Below are positions 1 to 9,186 of a stretch of 31,696 nt of DNA, in pieces. This DNA is from Streptococcus pneumoniae. Lineage in GTDB: Bacteria; Bacillota; Bacilli; Lactobacillales; Streptococcaceae. The notes beneath the pieces are model-generated. The model was not told the origin of the DNA. It did no database searches and worked only from the letters and a program-made list of their open reading frames with translations. The translations under genes were made by a program, and so were the position numbers. Location of the stretch: the NCBI RefSeq assembly GCF_001113365.1, contig NZ_CKYA01000014.1, forward strand, positions 1-31,696, written 5' to 3'. The number at the start of each line of letters is the position of its first letter. Position 1 is the stretch's first letter.

Positions 1-218
1 CTGACTCAACTTCTGATTTAGCTTGTTCTGCGTGTCTGTCTCAAGACTCTTCACAGATTGCCGGATATTTTCAGCAGTCACATTGAGTGAGCTGATATCG
101 GCTTTGGTTCTAAGGCCTTCAGTCAGACGGCTTACACCAGCTTCGAGTGAATCAGCACGCTGTTTAAAGTTGGATTCGACCGCTGAGACACGTTCGTCTT
201 GGTCTTCGTATGCTGGTG
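1..218 (-). repeat. Tail-protein spacer repeat, copy 3 (partial at edge)
   Basis: Near-identical to 814-1031 and 1651-1868. Encodes the helical spacer that separates receptor-binding modules of the tail tip protein. The copies are offset by 813 and 837 bases, so each repeat plus its variable module is a roughly 275-residue cassette. Confidence 0.85.
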
Positions 219-3200
219 ACCAGTCACCTGCAAGATTTCCCTCAAAAATGGCAGGGGCGCAGATTTCAACCCATACCCCCTCTTTACCGCCTACTTGAGG
301 GCCATGGCGGCCAATGATGACCGTCTTGGCTTGATCTGTTGCGGTTTGGCTCCATTTAACCCAGCACAACTGCCAGTCTGTCGAGAGACGGATAATAGAC
401 AAGCCATCTGACGACCTTGACTTATATCCGCTGCTGTTTTCTGATGATACAACCGTGTTAGGATTGTAAAAATGACAGCGCACAGGATAGTCATTTTCAC
501 TGGCTCGTGCATAAAAGATAGCTATATACTCTGTCCCAGCCGTTGGTATAACGGTTCTTTCCACATAGCTATCCTGATATCTAGTTGCTCCTGCGACTGT
601 TCTGATAACTTTAAAACCATTATATTCACTAACCGGCTTGTATCTCGCAAGCTCTTTTGTGCCTTTCAGCAGATTTCTGCGCCCTAAGTGCACACTCGCT
701 ATCTTACTAGAGAGTTCCTCAGCTGTCTGCGTGAGTTCTGACTTGCTGGCTTTATCCTTGGTTGCGTTCAGGATTTCCTGACGGATAGAGCCAGCTCGCA
801 CCTCAAATTCAGCCTGACTCAACTTCTGATTTAGCTTGTTCTGCGTGTCTGTCTCAAGACTCTTCACAGATTGCCGGATATTTTCAGCAGTCACATTGAG
901 TGAGCTGATATCGGCTTTGGTTCTAAGGCCTTCAGTCAGACGATTCACACCAGCTTCGAGCGAGTTGGCTCGTTGTTTGAAGGTCGATTCAACTGTTGAA
1001 ATCTGACCTTCTATATCTTCAGGAGCTTCTGAATAAGAAGTATCTACATCGCTTATTTCAAACTTCGGCATCCAAATCCAAACGGTTCCTTCCTGGTTGA
1101 AATTGAACAACCATTCATTTGTGGTCTGCTTGGATTCGTTTGTCCAACCTTTTGGAATATGGACAACATATCGCTTAATTTCTGTCGACAATGTCACATT
1201 TCCAGTTTTATATCCGATATTCCCTAATCGAGATCTCAGCATTATTCCATTTTTATTTGCCTTAGCATAAAAACTAATGGTTACATCTTGATTAGTCGTA
1301 CTTCCGGGAATTACTTTCCCGAATTGACCCAGAGCTGGATAAGTAACCTTGGGATTACCTCCATCACGGCCAGATGGATTCAGACCTATAATTTTAAGAG
1401 CCTTGTGTCCAAGATACTTACTTTCGCTATCGATAGTAGCCGTATATGTACTCGTTGTCCAAATTCCTGTTTTTGGAATATCCTGCTTGAATAGTGAGTT
1501 CAAGAATAGATTTCGACCGGATGCCTGCACACTCGCTATCTTACTAGCCAGCTCCTCAGCTGTCTGCGTGAGTTCTGACTTGTTGGCTTTATCCTTGGTT
1601 GCGTTCAGGATTTCCTGACGGATAGAGCCGGCTCGCACCTCAAATTCAGCCTGACTCAACTTCTGATTTAGCTTGTTCTGCGTGTCTGTCTCAAGGCTCT
1701 TCACAGATTGCCGGATATTTTCAGCAGTCACATTGAGTGAGCTGATATCGGCTTTAGTTCTAAGCCCTTCAGTCAGACGGCTTACACCAGCGTCGAGTGA
1801 ATCAGCACGCTGCTTAAAGTTGGATTCGACTACTGAGACACGGTCTTCTTGGTCTTCATACGCTGGTTGATAGGCTGGAAAATAATTACCAACCGATAAC
1901 ATAGCGTTCTCAATGACGACCTGCAGACCAGCAGGAAATCCATAATTAGTACCAAAACGAATGAACACATTATTAGTCTGATAGTCCTCAGAAGAACTAG
2001 ACAAGTCAATCGTAAACTCAAAATGTTGGCGTTCGACAGTGCCACCTTTAAAAATTAAGTTTCTGTAGGCATACCATGGATGAGCACTAAAATGCACCAT
2101 AGCAGGCATGTCATTTACTAGGGCGACAGGGAAAGTCACATCAAAAGATATGCGAACATAATCACGCTTGAACCTGTCACTGTTCTTCCAGAAATCAGGA
2201 ACTATGAATGTTCGATAGTCGTATACCGCTTGACCTCCTGTTGTGAACGTTCTTGAACGTGAATTCCTGAAGTAATTCCGTGAACTACCTGCCTGCACAC
2301 TCGCTATCCGACTAGCCAGCTCCTCAGCTGTCTGCGTGAGTTCTGACTTGCTGGCTTTACCATTGGCCAAGTTGGTCAGTTCTGACAGTCTACGAGTCGT
2401 CGTCTCCTCATACGTCGCTTGCGCTGACTTCACGCCAGCCAGTTCATTTTTAGTCCGGCTAAGTGCTTCAACTTGCTTGGCAATCTCAGTTTCAGCCTGT
2501 GCTTGCTTCGGTCGAATATCATTCGCGATAGTCCGTTTCAGAGCGTCCAAGTCACCCGACAGAGCCGTTTGTGCGCTCGTAGTCTGCGACTTAAACGCTT
2601 CAAGTCTAGCAACAGAATCCAGCTCAATCCGCTTAGCTTCCTGTGCAAGCAGGGTACTTGCGCCATCCAGTTCATTTTTAGTCCGGCTAAGTGCTTCAAC
2701 TTGCTTGGCAATCTCAGCTTCAGCCTGTGCTTGCTTCGGTCGAATATCATTCGCGATAGTCCGTTTCAGAGCGTCCAAGTCACCCGACAGAGCCGTTTGT
2801 GCGCTCGTAGTCTGCGACTTAAACGCTTCAAGTCTAGCAACAGAATCCAGCCCAATCCGCTTGGATTCCTGAGCAAGAGAACTACTTGCGCCAGCATTTC
2901 GCAAAGCTTCCTCAGCCTTGCGCTTAGCTTCTTTCAATGGCCCGTTGTCAAAGCTATTAAAGCGCTGATTGATAGTGTCAGACAGTTCTTGCTTGACTTC
3001 TTCCGCTTTGGCCTTGGCAAGTTCGATGGCATCCGTGATGGTTTTCTCACGCTTGGAAAATTCAGCGTCAAAGGCACGGTCAGCGTTGGCGATTTCCTTT
3101 TTCAAACGTTCTTCAAAAATCTGATGCAGATTTCGGCTTTCATTCAAAACGGCATCATTTACAATCCCACCGATCGCATTTGCAAGACTGGACTGGAAGG

Positions 3201-4155
3201 TTCCAAAACCTATTGATTTTAGGAGTTTTGCCATTGGCGAATAGGTATATTTGGTGATTTTCTTACGAACATCAAGACCGTACCACTCATGGTAGAAACT
3301 GACCACATCAAACATCTGCACCGCAACATCACTCTGACCGACAACCGAGATTTCAAGGTTATCTTCTAGCATGTCGCACATACTTGTCCGAAAATACTGC
3401 TTACCGTATTCAATCAAGCTAGCCTCATCTGTCACGTCTTGGTCATTGACTTCCACCACATCTTCGTAGATTTGGCTGTAGTTCCCAAGTAAGGGGCTGT
3501 CAATCACCACCATATAATCATGGTCAACCGCATTTTCTCCCTCGCCCTTAACAGTCGTTTTAAAGGTTATCCGAGTTTTTAAAGACTTCGTTGAGGTCTT
3601 ATGCTGGTAGCTGGACAAGTTTTTCTTGTACATAAAAAGCGATTCATTTTCAGAACCGCCATTCTTCAACAAGCGTAAATTGTAGCCGTTTCGCACCATA
3701 TCTCCGCCCCACTGACCAAGGATAGAATGCTTGCCTTTGGCCAAGACCTCCATGGCATTCTTATCCTTGATATTGAGCGTATGCCTATCATCAATATCAG
3801 AGAAGAAAGAAAAAGGATTGGCTCTGGTAATACTACCAGCAAAAGCACTCAACACCCTTGTCCCACTGACACGGTCAACCTCGATAGAGCTGACGATGTA
3901 GTTATTTAACAGGCTGATAACCTGATTGGCATAGACTTGAATATATCCTTGTTGCTTTTCAACCTCAAAAATATAAAAATCCTGCTCACCATGCAGGTCA
4001 TCTGCAGTCAGAAAAGTTTCCTCTTTCAGTAATTCCCACTTGGGATCCGATGTAGGAAAACGAAAGGTCAGTTGATAGGTATTGTTCCCCAAATGGACAA
4101 TTTCATCATTGTAGGCCTCATTTAAAGGTGTATTGCCTTCAGTAAGATAAATCAT
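1..4155 (-). CDS. Tail tip / receptor-binding protein with endopeptidase-like N-terminus (partial)
   Basis: An open frame of 1385 codons with no stop before the window edge. The ATG at 4155 follows GGAGGTATATCTT and overlaps the stop of the Dit gene as ATGA. Residues 1 to about 390 look like the tail-associated structural or endopeptidase domain of Gram-positive siphophages (prophage tail endopeptidase family). Residues about 400-600 are Ala/Glu/Lys-rich coiled coil with two 76-residue repeats. From about 620 onward, beta-rich modules that begin SRNYF, GRNLF or RRNLL alternate with a helical spacer (TKADISSLNVTAENIRQ). The modules resemble the carbohydrate-binding-like modules of streptococcal phage tail proteins (PblB/gp58 type). 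Expected role: baseplate hub and host receptor recognition, possibly also cell-wall cleavage. The position last in the tail operon agrees. The exact family is a judgement from sequence pattern. Confidence 0.85.
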   Translation of the reverse strand, partial: MIYLTEGNTPLNEAYNDEIVHLGNNTYQLTFRFPTSDPKWELLKEETFLTADDLHGEQDFYIFEVEKQQGYIQVYANQVISLLNNYIVSSIEVDRVSGTRVLSAFAGSITRANPFSFFSDIDDRHTLNIKDKNAMEVLAKGKHSILGQWGGDMVRNGYNLRLLKNGGSENESLFMYKKNLSSYQHKTSTKSLKTRITFKTTVKGEGENAVDHDYMVVIDSPLLGNYSQIYEDVVEVNDQDVTDEASLIEYGKQYFRTSMCDMLEDNLEISVVGQSDVAVQMFDVVSFYHEWYGLDVRKKITKYTYSPMAKLLKSIGFGTFQSSLANAIGGIVNDAVLNESRNLHQIFEERLKKEIANADRAFDAEFSKREKTITDAIELAKAKAEEVKQELSDTINQRFNSFDNGPLKEAKRKAEEALRNAGASSSLAQESKRIGLDSVARLEAFKSQTTSAQTALSGDLDALKRTIANDIRPKQAQAEAEIAKQVEALSRTKNELDGASTLLAQEAKRIELDSVARLEAFKSQTTSAQTALSGDLDALKRTIANDIRPKQAQAETEIAKQVEALSRTKNELAGVKSAQATYEETTTRRLSELTNLANGKASKSELTQTAEELASRIASVQAGSSRNYFRNSRSRTFTTGGQAVYDYRTFIVPDFWKNSDRFKRDYVRISFDVTFPVALVNDMPAMVHFSAHPWYAYRNLIFKGGTVERQHFEFTIDLSSSSEDYQTNNVFIRFGTNYGFPAGLQVVIENAMLSVGNYFPAYQPAYEDQEDRVSVVESNFKQRADSLDAGVSRLTEGLRTKADISSLNVTAENIRQSVKSLETDTQNKLNQKLSQAEFEVRAGSIRQEILNATKDKANKSELTQTAEELASKIASVQASGRNLFLNSLFKQDIPKTGIWTTSTYTATIDSESKYLGHKALKIIGLNPSGRDGGNPKVTYPALGQFGKVIPGSTTNQDVTISFYAKANKNGIMLRSRLGNIGYKTGNVTLSTEIKRYVVHIPKGWTNESKQTTNEWLFNFNQEGTVWIWMPKFEISDVDTSYSEAPEDIEGQISTVESTFKQRANSLEAGVNRLTEGLRTKADISSLNVTAENIRQSVKSLETDTQNKLNQKLSQAEFEVRAGSIRQEILNATKDKASKSELTQTAEELSSKIASVHLGRRNLLKGTKELARYKPVSEYNGFKVIRTVAGATRYQDSYVERTVIPTAGTEYIAIFYARASENDYPVRCHFYNPNTVVSSENSSGYKSRSSDGLSIIRLSTDWQLCWVKWSQTATDQAKTVIIGRHGPQVGGKEGVWVEICAPAIFEGNLAGDWSPAYEDQDERVSAVESNFKQRADSLEAGVSRLTEGLRTKADISSLNVTAENIRQSVKSLETDTQNKLNQKLSQ
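690..1031 (-). repeat. Tail-protein spacer repeat, copy 2
   Basis: Full spacer unit, matching 1527-1868 almost base for base except near its low-coordinate end, where the sequence leads into the variable module. High nucleotide identity, not just protein similarity, points to recent duplication or gene conversion. Confidence 0.85.
1527..1868 (-). repeat. Tail-protein spacer repeat, copy 1
   Basis: Full spacer unit near-identical to 690-1031. A shorter piece of the same unit (the block reading GCACACTCGCTATC on plus) recurs at about 2295-2360, upstream of the first receptor-binding-like module. Confidence 0.85.
2439..2894 (-). repeat. Tandem 228-bp repeat pair (76 residues each)
   Basis: Two head-to-tail units, 2439-2666 and 2667-2894, starting CCAGTTCATTTTTAGTCCGG on plus. 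They are nearly identical for at least 185 bases. The period is a multiple of three, so gain or loss of a unit keeps the frame. They encode a coiled-coil shaft segment (residues about 421-572 of the tail tip protein). Confidence 0.9.
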
Positions 4156-4850
4156 AAGATATACCTCCAATTCGGCCGAACCGTGACCTTGCGAACCGAA
4201 CCAGTAAAGACCAGACTGTTATTACCAACTGCCAACTCAAAGAAGCCTCCACGTTTACGTAAAGTATTTTGAACCGCGCCATCTGCATTATAGATATTCT
4301 GTTTCTTATGCCTACAATCAATGGTCACTTTTCGTCTAACGGTCAAGTGCATAGTTGTCCTTCCGATAGTCAAAGAAATATCACCGTCTCCCTCAATCTC
4401 AATCACAGGCTCGCTATAGACAGAGCCTGGATTGTTGATATTTCCACTTGCGGTAAAGATAAGAGGAGCAACATTTTTCTGATAACGGAACGGTTGCATG
4501 TTCAACTTGATTTCTAGTTTCCAGGCATGCATCCCATGAGGGCTATAGGTTGCACCAATAAAATCCGCATAAAATACAGACCCCAACTGGTAGCTAAACT
4601 CTAGCACATTGTCCTTAGGCTGAAATTTCTCCACGATAGTAGAAACATCCAGTAACTTAGGAATATAGAACGAAAAAGTCCGTTCATAACTCTCATAGCC
4701 ACCATCCAGCACTCGATAACTTCCGTTGGCTCCGTAGAGGTTAGCATCTTCAACCACCCTAGGTTTAGCTGCCTCCACCTGACCAAAATCCGTCACCACG
4801 CAGTGAGGGATAGTTGATGTATTAAACCCATTGATAATCATATAAAACAT
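4152..4850 (-). CDS. Distal tail protein (Dit-like)
   Basis: 232 residues. The N-terminus (MFYMIINGFNTSTIP) and the pattern GSYRVLDGGYESYERTF fit the siphovirus tail component / Dit family, which forms the hub between tail tube and tip and carries the receptor-binding apparatus. It lies between tape measure and tail tip genes, as is usual for Dit. Start and stop overlap both neighbours by a few bases (shared base at 4850, ATGA at 4152-4155), so it is probably translationally coupled. Confidence 0.85.
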   Translation of the reverse strand: MFYMIINGFNTSTIPHCVVTDFGQVEAAKPRVVEDANLYGANGSYRVLDGGYESYERTFSFYIPKLLDVSTIVEKFQPKDNVLEFSYQLGSVFYADFIGATYSPHGMHAWKLEIKLNMQPFRYQKNVAPLIFTASGNINNPGSVYSEPVIEIEGDGDISLTIGRTTMHLTVRRKVTIDCRHKKQNIYNADGAVQNTLRKRGGFFELAVGNNSLVFTGSVRKVTVRPNWRYIL

Positions 4851-7315
4851 TACATTCCCTCCCTAGCATAAATCGCACCTTGACGTTGGTAGACGCTCAT
4901 TGAAATTTTATCAGCGTCTAGGTAAGTATCTGACGGCTTTTCAAGGATAGCAGTAAGGATTTTCTCCATACTTGCTCTCAGAATCGCTATCTCAGACACG
5001 GTTTGACTGTCTTTCGCCTCGATTTGAGCGCTTGGCATGGCCAAACTTGCTTCAATATTTTTGGCAATAGTCGGTGTTCCACTCAAGCCAAAATCATCGT
5101 TTGAAAATGCGTTTGAAATTTCGCCAGCCATTCCACTGACAGATTTCTTAACATCTTTGAAACGGTCCTGCAACCCTCTATCCAAACCTTGCATAATCGC
5201 ATTACCAGCAGGAATCAAGAGCTTGCGGTCATACTCAATCGGACCTTTGTGGTCACGAATCCAGCTAGCAATACCACCAACGAAGTCAGTTACTGCTCCC
5301 CAAGCAGACTTCAAACCGCCTAGGAATCCATCAAGGATAGCCTTACCTGCTGACCATAGGTCAATGTTTCGAATGCCATCAAAGATACTCGTAACATTAC
5401 TTACAAGGTCACGAACACCTTGTTTCATGCTTTCCCATGCATTTTTAGCTCCTTGGACAAGTCCGTCAATCAGACCTAAGACGGTTGATTTCAACCCTTC
5501 CCAAGCACTGCTTGCTACAGATTTGATTGTATTCCAGATGTTAGATAATATCTGAGCAAAACTATCAAAGATAGCTTTACCTGCAGCAGACAACCCTTTC
5601 CAAATTGTACTAAGAGTGGTAGAAAAGTTTTCAAAAATAGCAATACCATAACCTATGATAACATCCACGACTCCAGAGAAGTATGTTTTAATCCCTTCCC
5701 AAATCATAGAGATACTATTTTTAATCCCTTTCCAGATTAGAGAAAGATCAGCCCCCAGCTGGTTAAAGTTCCCTATCACAAGGTTGATGATGATGAGAAT
5801 AGCACCCAAGAAAATAGACTTGATGAATTCCCAAACGCCTTGGAAAATCATCTTAATCCCTTCCCAAATTTGGGTAAGACCATCTGAAATATTGTTCCAA
5901 ATATTCATGAATCCATCAATGAACGGTTGAACAATAGCCATCACTGCTGTTGTGATAGCTGTCCATGCCACAGATGCAGCTTCTTGAATCCTTACCCACA
6001 AGTCAGAAAAGAATGTTACAACAGCATTCCAGGCTGTAACAACTCCATCCCACAATGTGCTAGCACCTTCAGAGATGCCAGACCAAAGGTTTACAAAGAA
6101 ATCAGCAATCCCCTGCCAAGCCTGTTTGATCCAAGCTACAAAAGATGACCAGATTTGTCTACCTGTTTCAGTTTGAGTGAAGAAATAAACCAAACCTGCA
6201 GTTAGTCCTGCAATCGCTGCGATGGCAATTCCAATAGGATTGGCACTCATTACAGTAAATAGACCCGTGACTGCTGTTTTAATTGTCGTTAAGACAGCAG
6301 GTATTCCAGATAGCAATCCCGAGACTGTCGAAAATGCTTTAAACGCTAAAAATGCAGAACCAAGAGCGGTAACGATACTACCCATGATACTTCCTAGACC
6401 TTCACCAAAGATTCCACTGAAAACACCCTTTATCCCTCCCAAAATAAGGATAGGAATTTGTTTCAGAATATTTCCAATCATTGGAATTAGGTTTCCGAAA
6501 AGAAATGTTGATGTCGTTTCCATCAAAGCTTGTAGTGCAGGTTGAATATCTTCACCTAAAGACAACTTTCCAAGCACATTCTGAGCAGCTGATTTCATCG
6601 ATTCAAATGAACCTGTAAATGTAGTTGCTGCCTCTCTAGCTGTCGTACCAGTGATGTCCAAATTCTCTTGTATAGTGTGAATGGCGCTATAAACGTCTGA
6701 TAGATTATTGATGTCATATTTAACACCTGTCAATTTTTCAGCATCCGCCAAAAGTCGTTGCATTTCTTGCTTCGTACCACCATAACCCAATTTAAGGTTG
6801 TCTAGCATCGTATAATTTTGCTTGGCAAAACCTTGATAAGCCAGTTGAATACTTTCCATAGATGTCCCCATCTTATTGGCATTATCCGACATATCAATCA
6901 TGGCCATGTTAGCTGTTTCTGCTGCTTTATCTGTATCTCCACCAAGAGATTGTAGCAAGCTTGCTGAGAAACCTGTAACATTTTCCATATAGGCATTGGC
7001 TGAGAGACCTGTTGTCTTGTAAGCCTCGTTCGCAAATCCTTTGACCTTATCAGCTGAGTCTTTAAATAAGGTTTCAACCCCTCCAAGAGATTGTTGAAGT
7101 GCTGCCCCTTCGTTTATCGATGCTCCGATTGCTTTACCAATTCCAGCTGCAGCAATAACTCCTGAAACAGCCCCCATCATTTTAGATCCGAGGGATTCGC
7201 CTGCGCTAACGCCAGCTGAGGCAACTTCACCACCCATTTCCTTTTGAATCATGCCACTAATGCCTTTAGCAGATGGAATGATTTGTACATAGGCTTTTCC
7301 TAATTCGGTCGCCAC
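4850..7315 (-). CDS. Tape measure protein
   Basis: 821 residues, the longest complete gene here. Its length sets tail length. The first 250 residues resemble the TP901-type tape measure core (MATELGKAYVQIIPSAKG, then Gly/Ala-rich segments such as VSGVIAAAGIGKAIGAS). Hydrophobic stretches lie near residues 270-380. Residues about 390-680 hold many repeats of the form W..I.......W, a usual tape-measure feature. The start is GTG at 7315, nine bases after GGAGG, overlapping the previous stop. No peptidase or muramidase motif was recognised. Confidence 0.92.
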   Translation of the reverse strand: MATELGKAYVQIIPSAKGISGMIQKEMGGEVASAGVSAGESLGSKMMGAVSGVIAAAGIGKAIGASINEGAALQQSLGGVETLFKDSADKVKGFANEAYKTTGLSANAYMENVTGFSASLLQSLGGDTDKAAETANMAMIDMSDNANKMGTSMESIQLAYQGFAKQNYTMLDNLKLGYGGTKQEMQRLLADAEKLTGVKYDINNLSDVYSAIHTIQENLDITGTTAREAATTFTGSFESMKSAAQNVLGKLSLGEDIQPALQALMETTSTFLFGNLIPMIGNILKQIPILILGGIKGVFSGIFGEGLGSIMGSIVTALGSAFLAFKAFSTVSGLLSGIPAVLTTIKTAVTGLFTVMSANPIGIAIAAIAGLTAGLVYFFTQTETGRQIWSSFVAWIKQAWQGIADFFVNLWSGISEGASTLWDGVVTAWNAVVTFFSDLWVRIQEAASVAWTAITTAVMAIVQPFIDGFMNIWNNISDGLTQIWEGIKMIFQGVWEFIKSIFLGAILIIINLVIGNFNQLGADLSLIWKGIKNSISMIWEGIKTYFSGVVDVIIGYGIAIFENFSTTLSTIWKGLSAAGKAIFDSFAQILSNIWNTIKSVASSAWEGLKSTVLGLIDGLVQGAKNAWESMKQGVRDLVSNVTSIFDGIRNIDLWSAGKAILDGFLGGLKSAWGAVTDFVGGIASWIRDHKGPIEYDRKLLIPAGNAIMQGLDRGLQDRFKDVKKSVSGMAGEISNAFSNDDFGLSGTPTIAKNIEASLAMPSAQIEAKDSQTVSEIAILRASMEKILTAILEKPSDTYLDADKISMSVYQRQGAIYAREGM

Positions 7316-7701
7316 TAATCCTCACCTCCTGTTTTTGCAAGCAAAGCCTTGCGATAGTTTTCAAAGTCCTCACCAGATTCAAAGACGAGATAATCCCTTT
7401 TATCTCCCTCTTCTTTGTTATTCTTTGTAAGTAATTCAGCAATTGATGCAGGACGATTAACACCCTTTTGCCCATCTTTTGTTTTCAACCACAAAGAAAG
7501 AGACAGTCTGTCTACGATACTTGCAAGTAACGTCGTTTCAAGAGGGACGATTTGGTCAGACATCATCTGCTTTATCCGCGAATCATCACGCAACCCATAC
7601 GCAAAAACAGCCACCTGATTTAAAGGTAGCTGTTTATAGTCGTATATTTGGTAGGTTTCCGCTAAATCACAGATAAGAGCATCCTCGTCTAAGGCAATCA
7701 T
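7315..7701 (-). CDS. Tail assembly chaperone, downstream part (gpGT-like extension)
   Basis: 128 residues if started at its own ATG (MIALDEDALICDL). It lies just before the tape measure gene, where phages encode the second tail chaperone, usually made only as a frameshift product. Reading the upstream gene with a -1 shift at 7719-7725 joins it in frame through six residues (ILVLAQ), giving a predicted 224-residue fusion. No clear ribosome-binding site precedes the ATG, which favours expression by frameshift. The family resembles a short conserved streptococcal phage protein of unknown structure. Confidence 0.8.
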   Translation of the reverse strand: MIALDEDALICDLAETYQIYDYKQLPLNQVAVFAYGLRDDSRIKQMMSDQIVPLETTLLASIVDRLSLSLWLKTKDGQKGVNRPASIAELLTKNNKEEGDKRDYLVFESGEDFENYRKALLAKTGGED

Positions 7702-7712
7702 CTGAGCAAGGA

Positions 7713-7988
7713 CTAAGATTTTTTTAGGTCTTTGTTGGACTCAAAGATACTCTTGATATCTGCGAACAGTACCTCAGTATCGATGAAGTCGTCTCCATCA
7801 TCTAAATGAGATAAAAACTCTTCCGCTTGTTTTTTACCAAAGAGAAGATTCAGCAATTTTTCAGCAGCTTCAAAATCCCCCTTCTCCATTTTGGACGCTT
7901 CGCGCATGAGATAAAAGTTTCTCAATCGTTTTTTAGGGATTTTGTACTCAAACCCTGACTCTGTTTTTCCTTTTAAGATTGCTTCCAT
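7713..7988 (-). CDS. Tail assembly chaperone, upstream part (gpG-like)
   Basis: 91 residues, mostly charged helix (MEAILKGKTESGFEYKIPKK). It sits between major tail protein and the frameshift partner, the fixed place of the gpG-type chaperone that coats the tape measure during tail assembly. It carries the slippery sequence at its 3-prime end. It follows the major tail gene by five bases and shares its transcript. Confidence 0.8.
   Translation of the reverse strand: MEAILKGKTESGFEYKIPKKRLRNFYLMREASKMEKGDFEAAEKLLNLLFGKKQAEEFLSHLDDGDDFIDTEVLFADIKSIFESNKDLKKS
7719..7725 (-). promoter_or_regulatory. Slippery heptamer A_AAA_AAA for -1 frameshift
   Basis: On the minus strand the upstream chaperone ends CTA AAA AAA TCT TAG. 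The seven A bases fall exactly in the X_XXY_YYZ register. A -1 slip then reads ATC TTA GTC and enters the frame of the downstream gene. The position, two codons before the zero-frame stop and directly before the tape measure pair, matches lambda G/GT-type programmed frameshifts. Confidence 0.75.
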
Positions 7989-7993
7989 TTATT

Positions 7994-8551
7994 TTACGCT
8001 CCTTGAATGTATTCGTAGTGAGTGTTTTCACTGTTGTCTGGTAATGCAGTGATCGTCAATTCATAGCCGATAGGTTCGCCGTCTTTATAGCTGATTTCGC
8101 CAATTTCGCTAACCTTACCACGAGGAATGACAACGCGTTTCACATAGCCATTTTTCAGCAAAGTATCAATAACCAAGCAATGTTCTGGCAACTCTTTACC
8201 GTTGGCTTTTACAGTGATACCTGTTTCAAGCGTTCCTGAGACGTTATCTGGTCCATAGACTTCTTTCAAGACTTCAATGTTCAGACCTTCAATTAATTTG
8301 TATTTGAAGGTATCTTTCTTTTCAGTTTGAGAAGACAAGACTGTTTGTCCACCCCACGCTTTGATTGCTTTGCTTTCTGGCGAGTTCGCATTGGTCAATC
8401 CATCATCTGAAATGTACCCTAGCGTTTCAAATGCTGCATCCAAATCTGTTTTGGCATTCGTTGGAAGAGTTGTTCCAGCTGGAGCAGTAGAAACTGCCCC
8501 TCCAATTTTCGGCTTAGCAGCCGTTACATTTGATGCTGATGCAGTCGTCAT
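7994..8551 (-). CDS. Major tail protein
   Basis: 185 residues from the ATG at 8551, which follows GGAGGAAAGAAT. A longer reading from a TTG at 8602 has no better signal. The sequence is beta-rich with a phage tail-tube flavour (EVYGPDNVSGTLETGITVKANG, then VIPRGKVSEIGEISYKDGE). The position between tail terminator and tail chaperones is that of the tube subunit. The N-terminal 25 residues are low-complexity Ala/Thr. Confidence 0.85.
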   Translation of the reverse strand: MTTASASNVTAAKPKIGGAVSTAPAGTTLPTNAKTDLDAAFETLGYISDDGLTNANSPESKAIKAWGGQTVLSSQTEKKDTFKYKLIEGLNIEVLKEVYGPDNVSGTLETGITVKANGKELPEHCLVIDTLLKNGYVKRVVIPRGKVSEIGEISYKDGEPIGYELTITALPDNSENTHYEYIQGA

Positions 8552-8617
8552 ATTCTTTCCTCCTGTTGATTCTGTATTTTGTCTTCTTGCTTCTGTCGTC
8601 AAAACTACACCTCCTTT

Positions 8618-8953
8618 TTAAAAATAATTAATGTCATATACCGCTTGATAGCGATATTGCTTCGTTTCCGTGTCTGTAAAGTTGTAGTCACTATTGTGAT
8701 GCACACCGCTGACTTCGTTGACCGTGATGAGATCCTCAACTACTTTCTTGACTTTCTCATTCAGCTCAGCAGCCTTTTGAAGTGATGGTGCATAACTTTG
8801 AAAAGCGAATGTAGCGGAATGAACGTAGTCGCTTCCACCACTTCCAGTCTTTTCTAAAATGACATAACTCTCAGGCATATTCGGTTTATGTTCAAAAAAA
8901 GACGGTACATCTAACTGTCCGTCCAAAAATTTCTTTATAACTAATTCGATCAT
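8618..8953 (-). CDS. Tail completion / tail terminator-like protein
   Basis: 111 residues (MIELVIKKFLDGQLDVPSF). The pattern of a short helix, PESYVILEKTGSGG and a C-terminal strand ending YDINYF resembles the small tail terminator proteins (gpU-like, DUF3168-like) placed directly before the major tail gene. It overlaps the upstream gene by four bases (ATGA). Confidence 0.7.
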   Translation of the reverse strand: MIELVIKKFLDGQLDVPSFFEHKPNMPESYVILEKTGSGGSDYVHSATFAFQSYAPSLQKAAELNEKVKKVVEDLITVNEVSGVHHNSDYNFTDTETKQYRYQAVYDINYF

Positions 8954-9186
8954 CTCATAGCCTTCAGTAAAATATTATGTTTTTTATTTCTAGCCATGCT
9001 CTTGATATCAGTCGTACTAATCTTTGCATTGGCACGCTTTTGCCCTGGCGATACAGTCAATTCAAACCCCTCACCAGCTCTTTCAGCAATCCCTTGCCCT
9101 TTCTCCCTCAAAATACCCTGCATTTCGGAAGAACGTAGCAAGGCAGACACCCCAGCCGAGTTCAATTGAAATTTCATATTACTCAT
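8950..9186 (-). CDS. Small head-tail joining (neck) protein
   Basis: 78 residues from the ATG at 9186 (MSNMKFQLNSAGVSALLRS), inside the ATGAGTAA overlap with the previous stop. The start with NSAGVSALLRS and a basic C-terminus fits short HK97 gp10-like neck proteins of streptococcal phages. The assignment rests partly on position between head closure and tail terminator. Confidence 0.65.
   Translation of the reverse strand: MSNMKFQLNSAGVSALLRSSEMQGILREKGQGIAERAGEGFELTVSPGQKRANAKISTTDIKSMARNKKHNILLKAMR

Noticed and set aside
2336..3216. Two long plus-strand frames of 178 and 247 codons
   Set aside because: They are antisense shadows of the repeated tail tip gene; their length comes from the 228-bp repeats. 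No ribosome-binding site.
5037..6545. Several plus-strand frames of 70-170 codons inside the tape measure gene
   Set aside because: Antisense to a strongly supported gene; composition follows the opposite frame.
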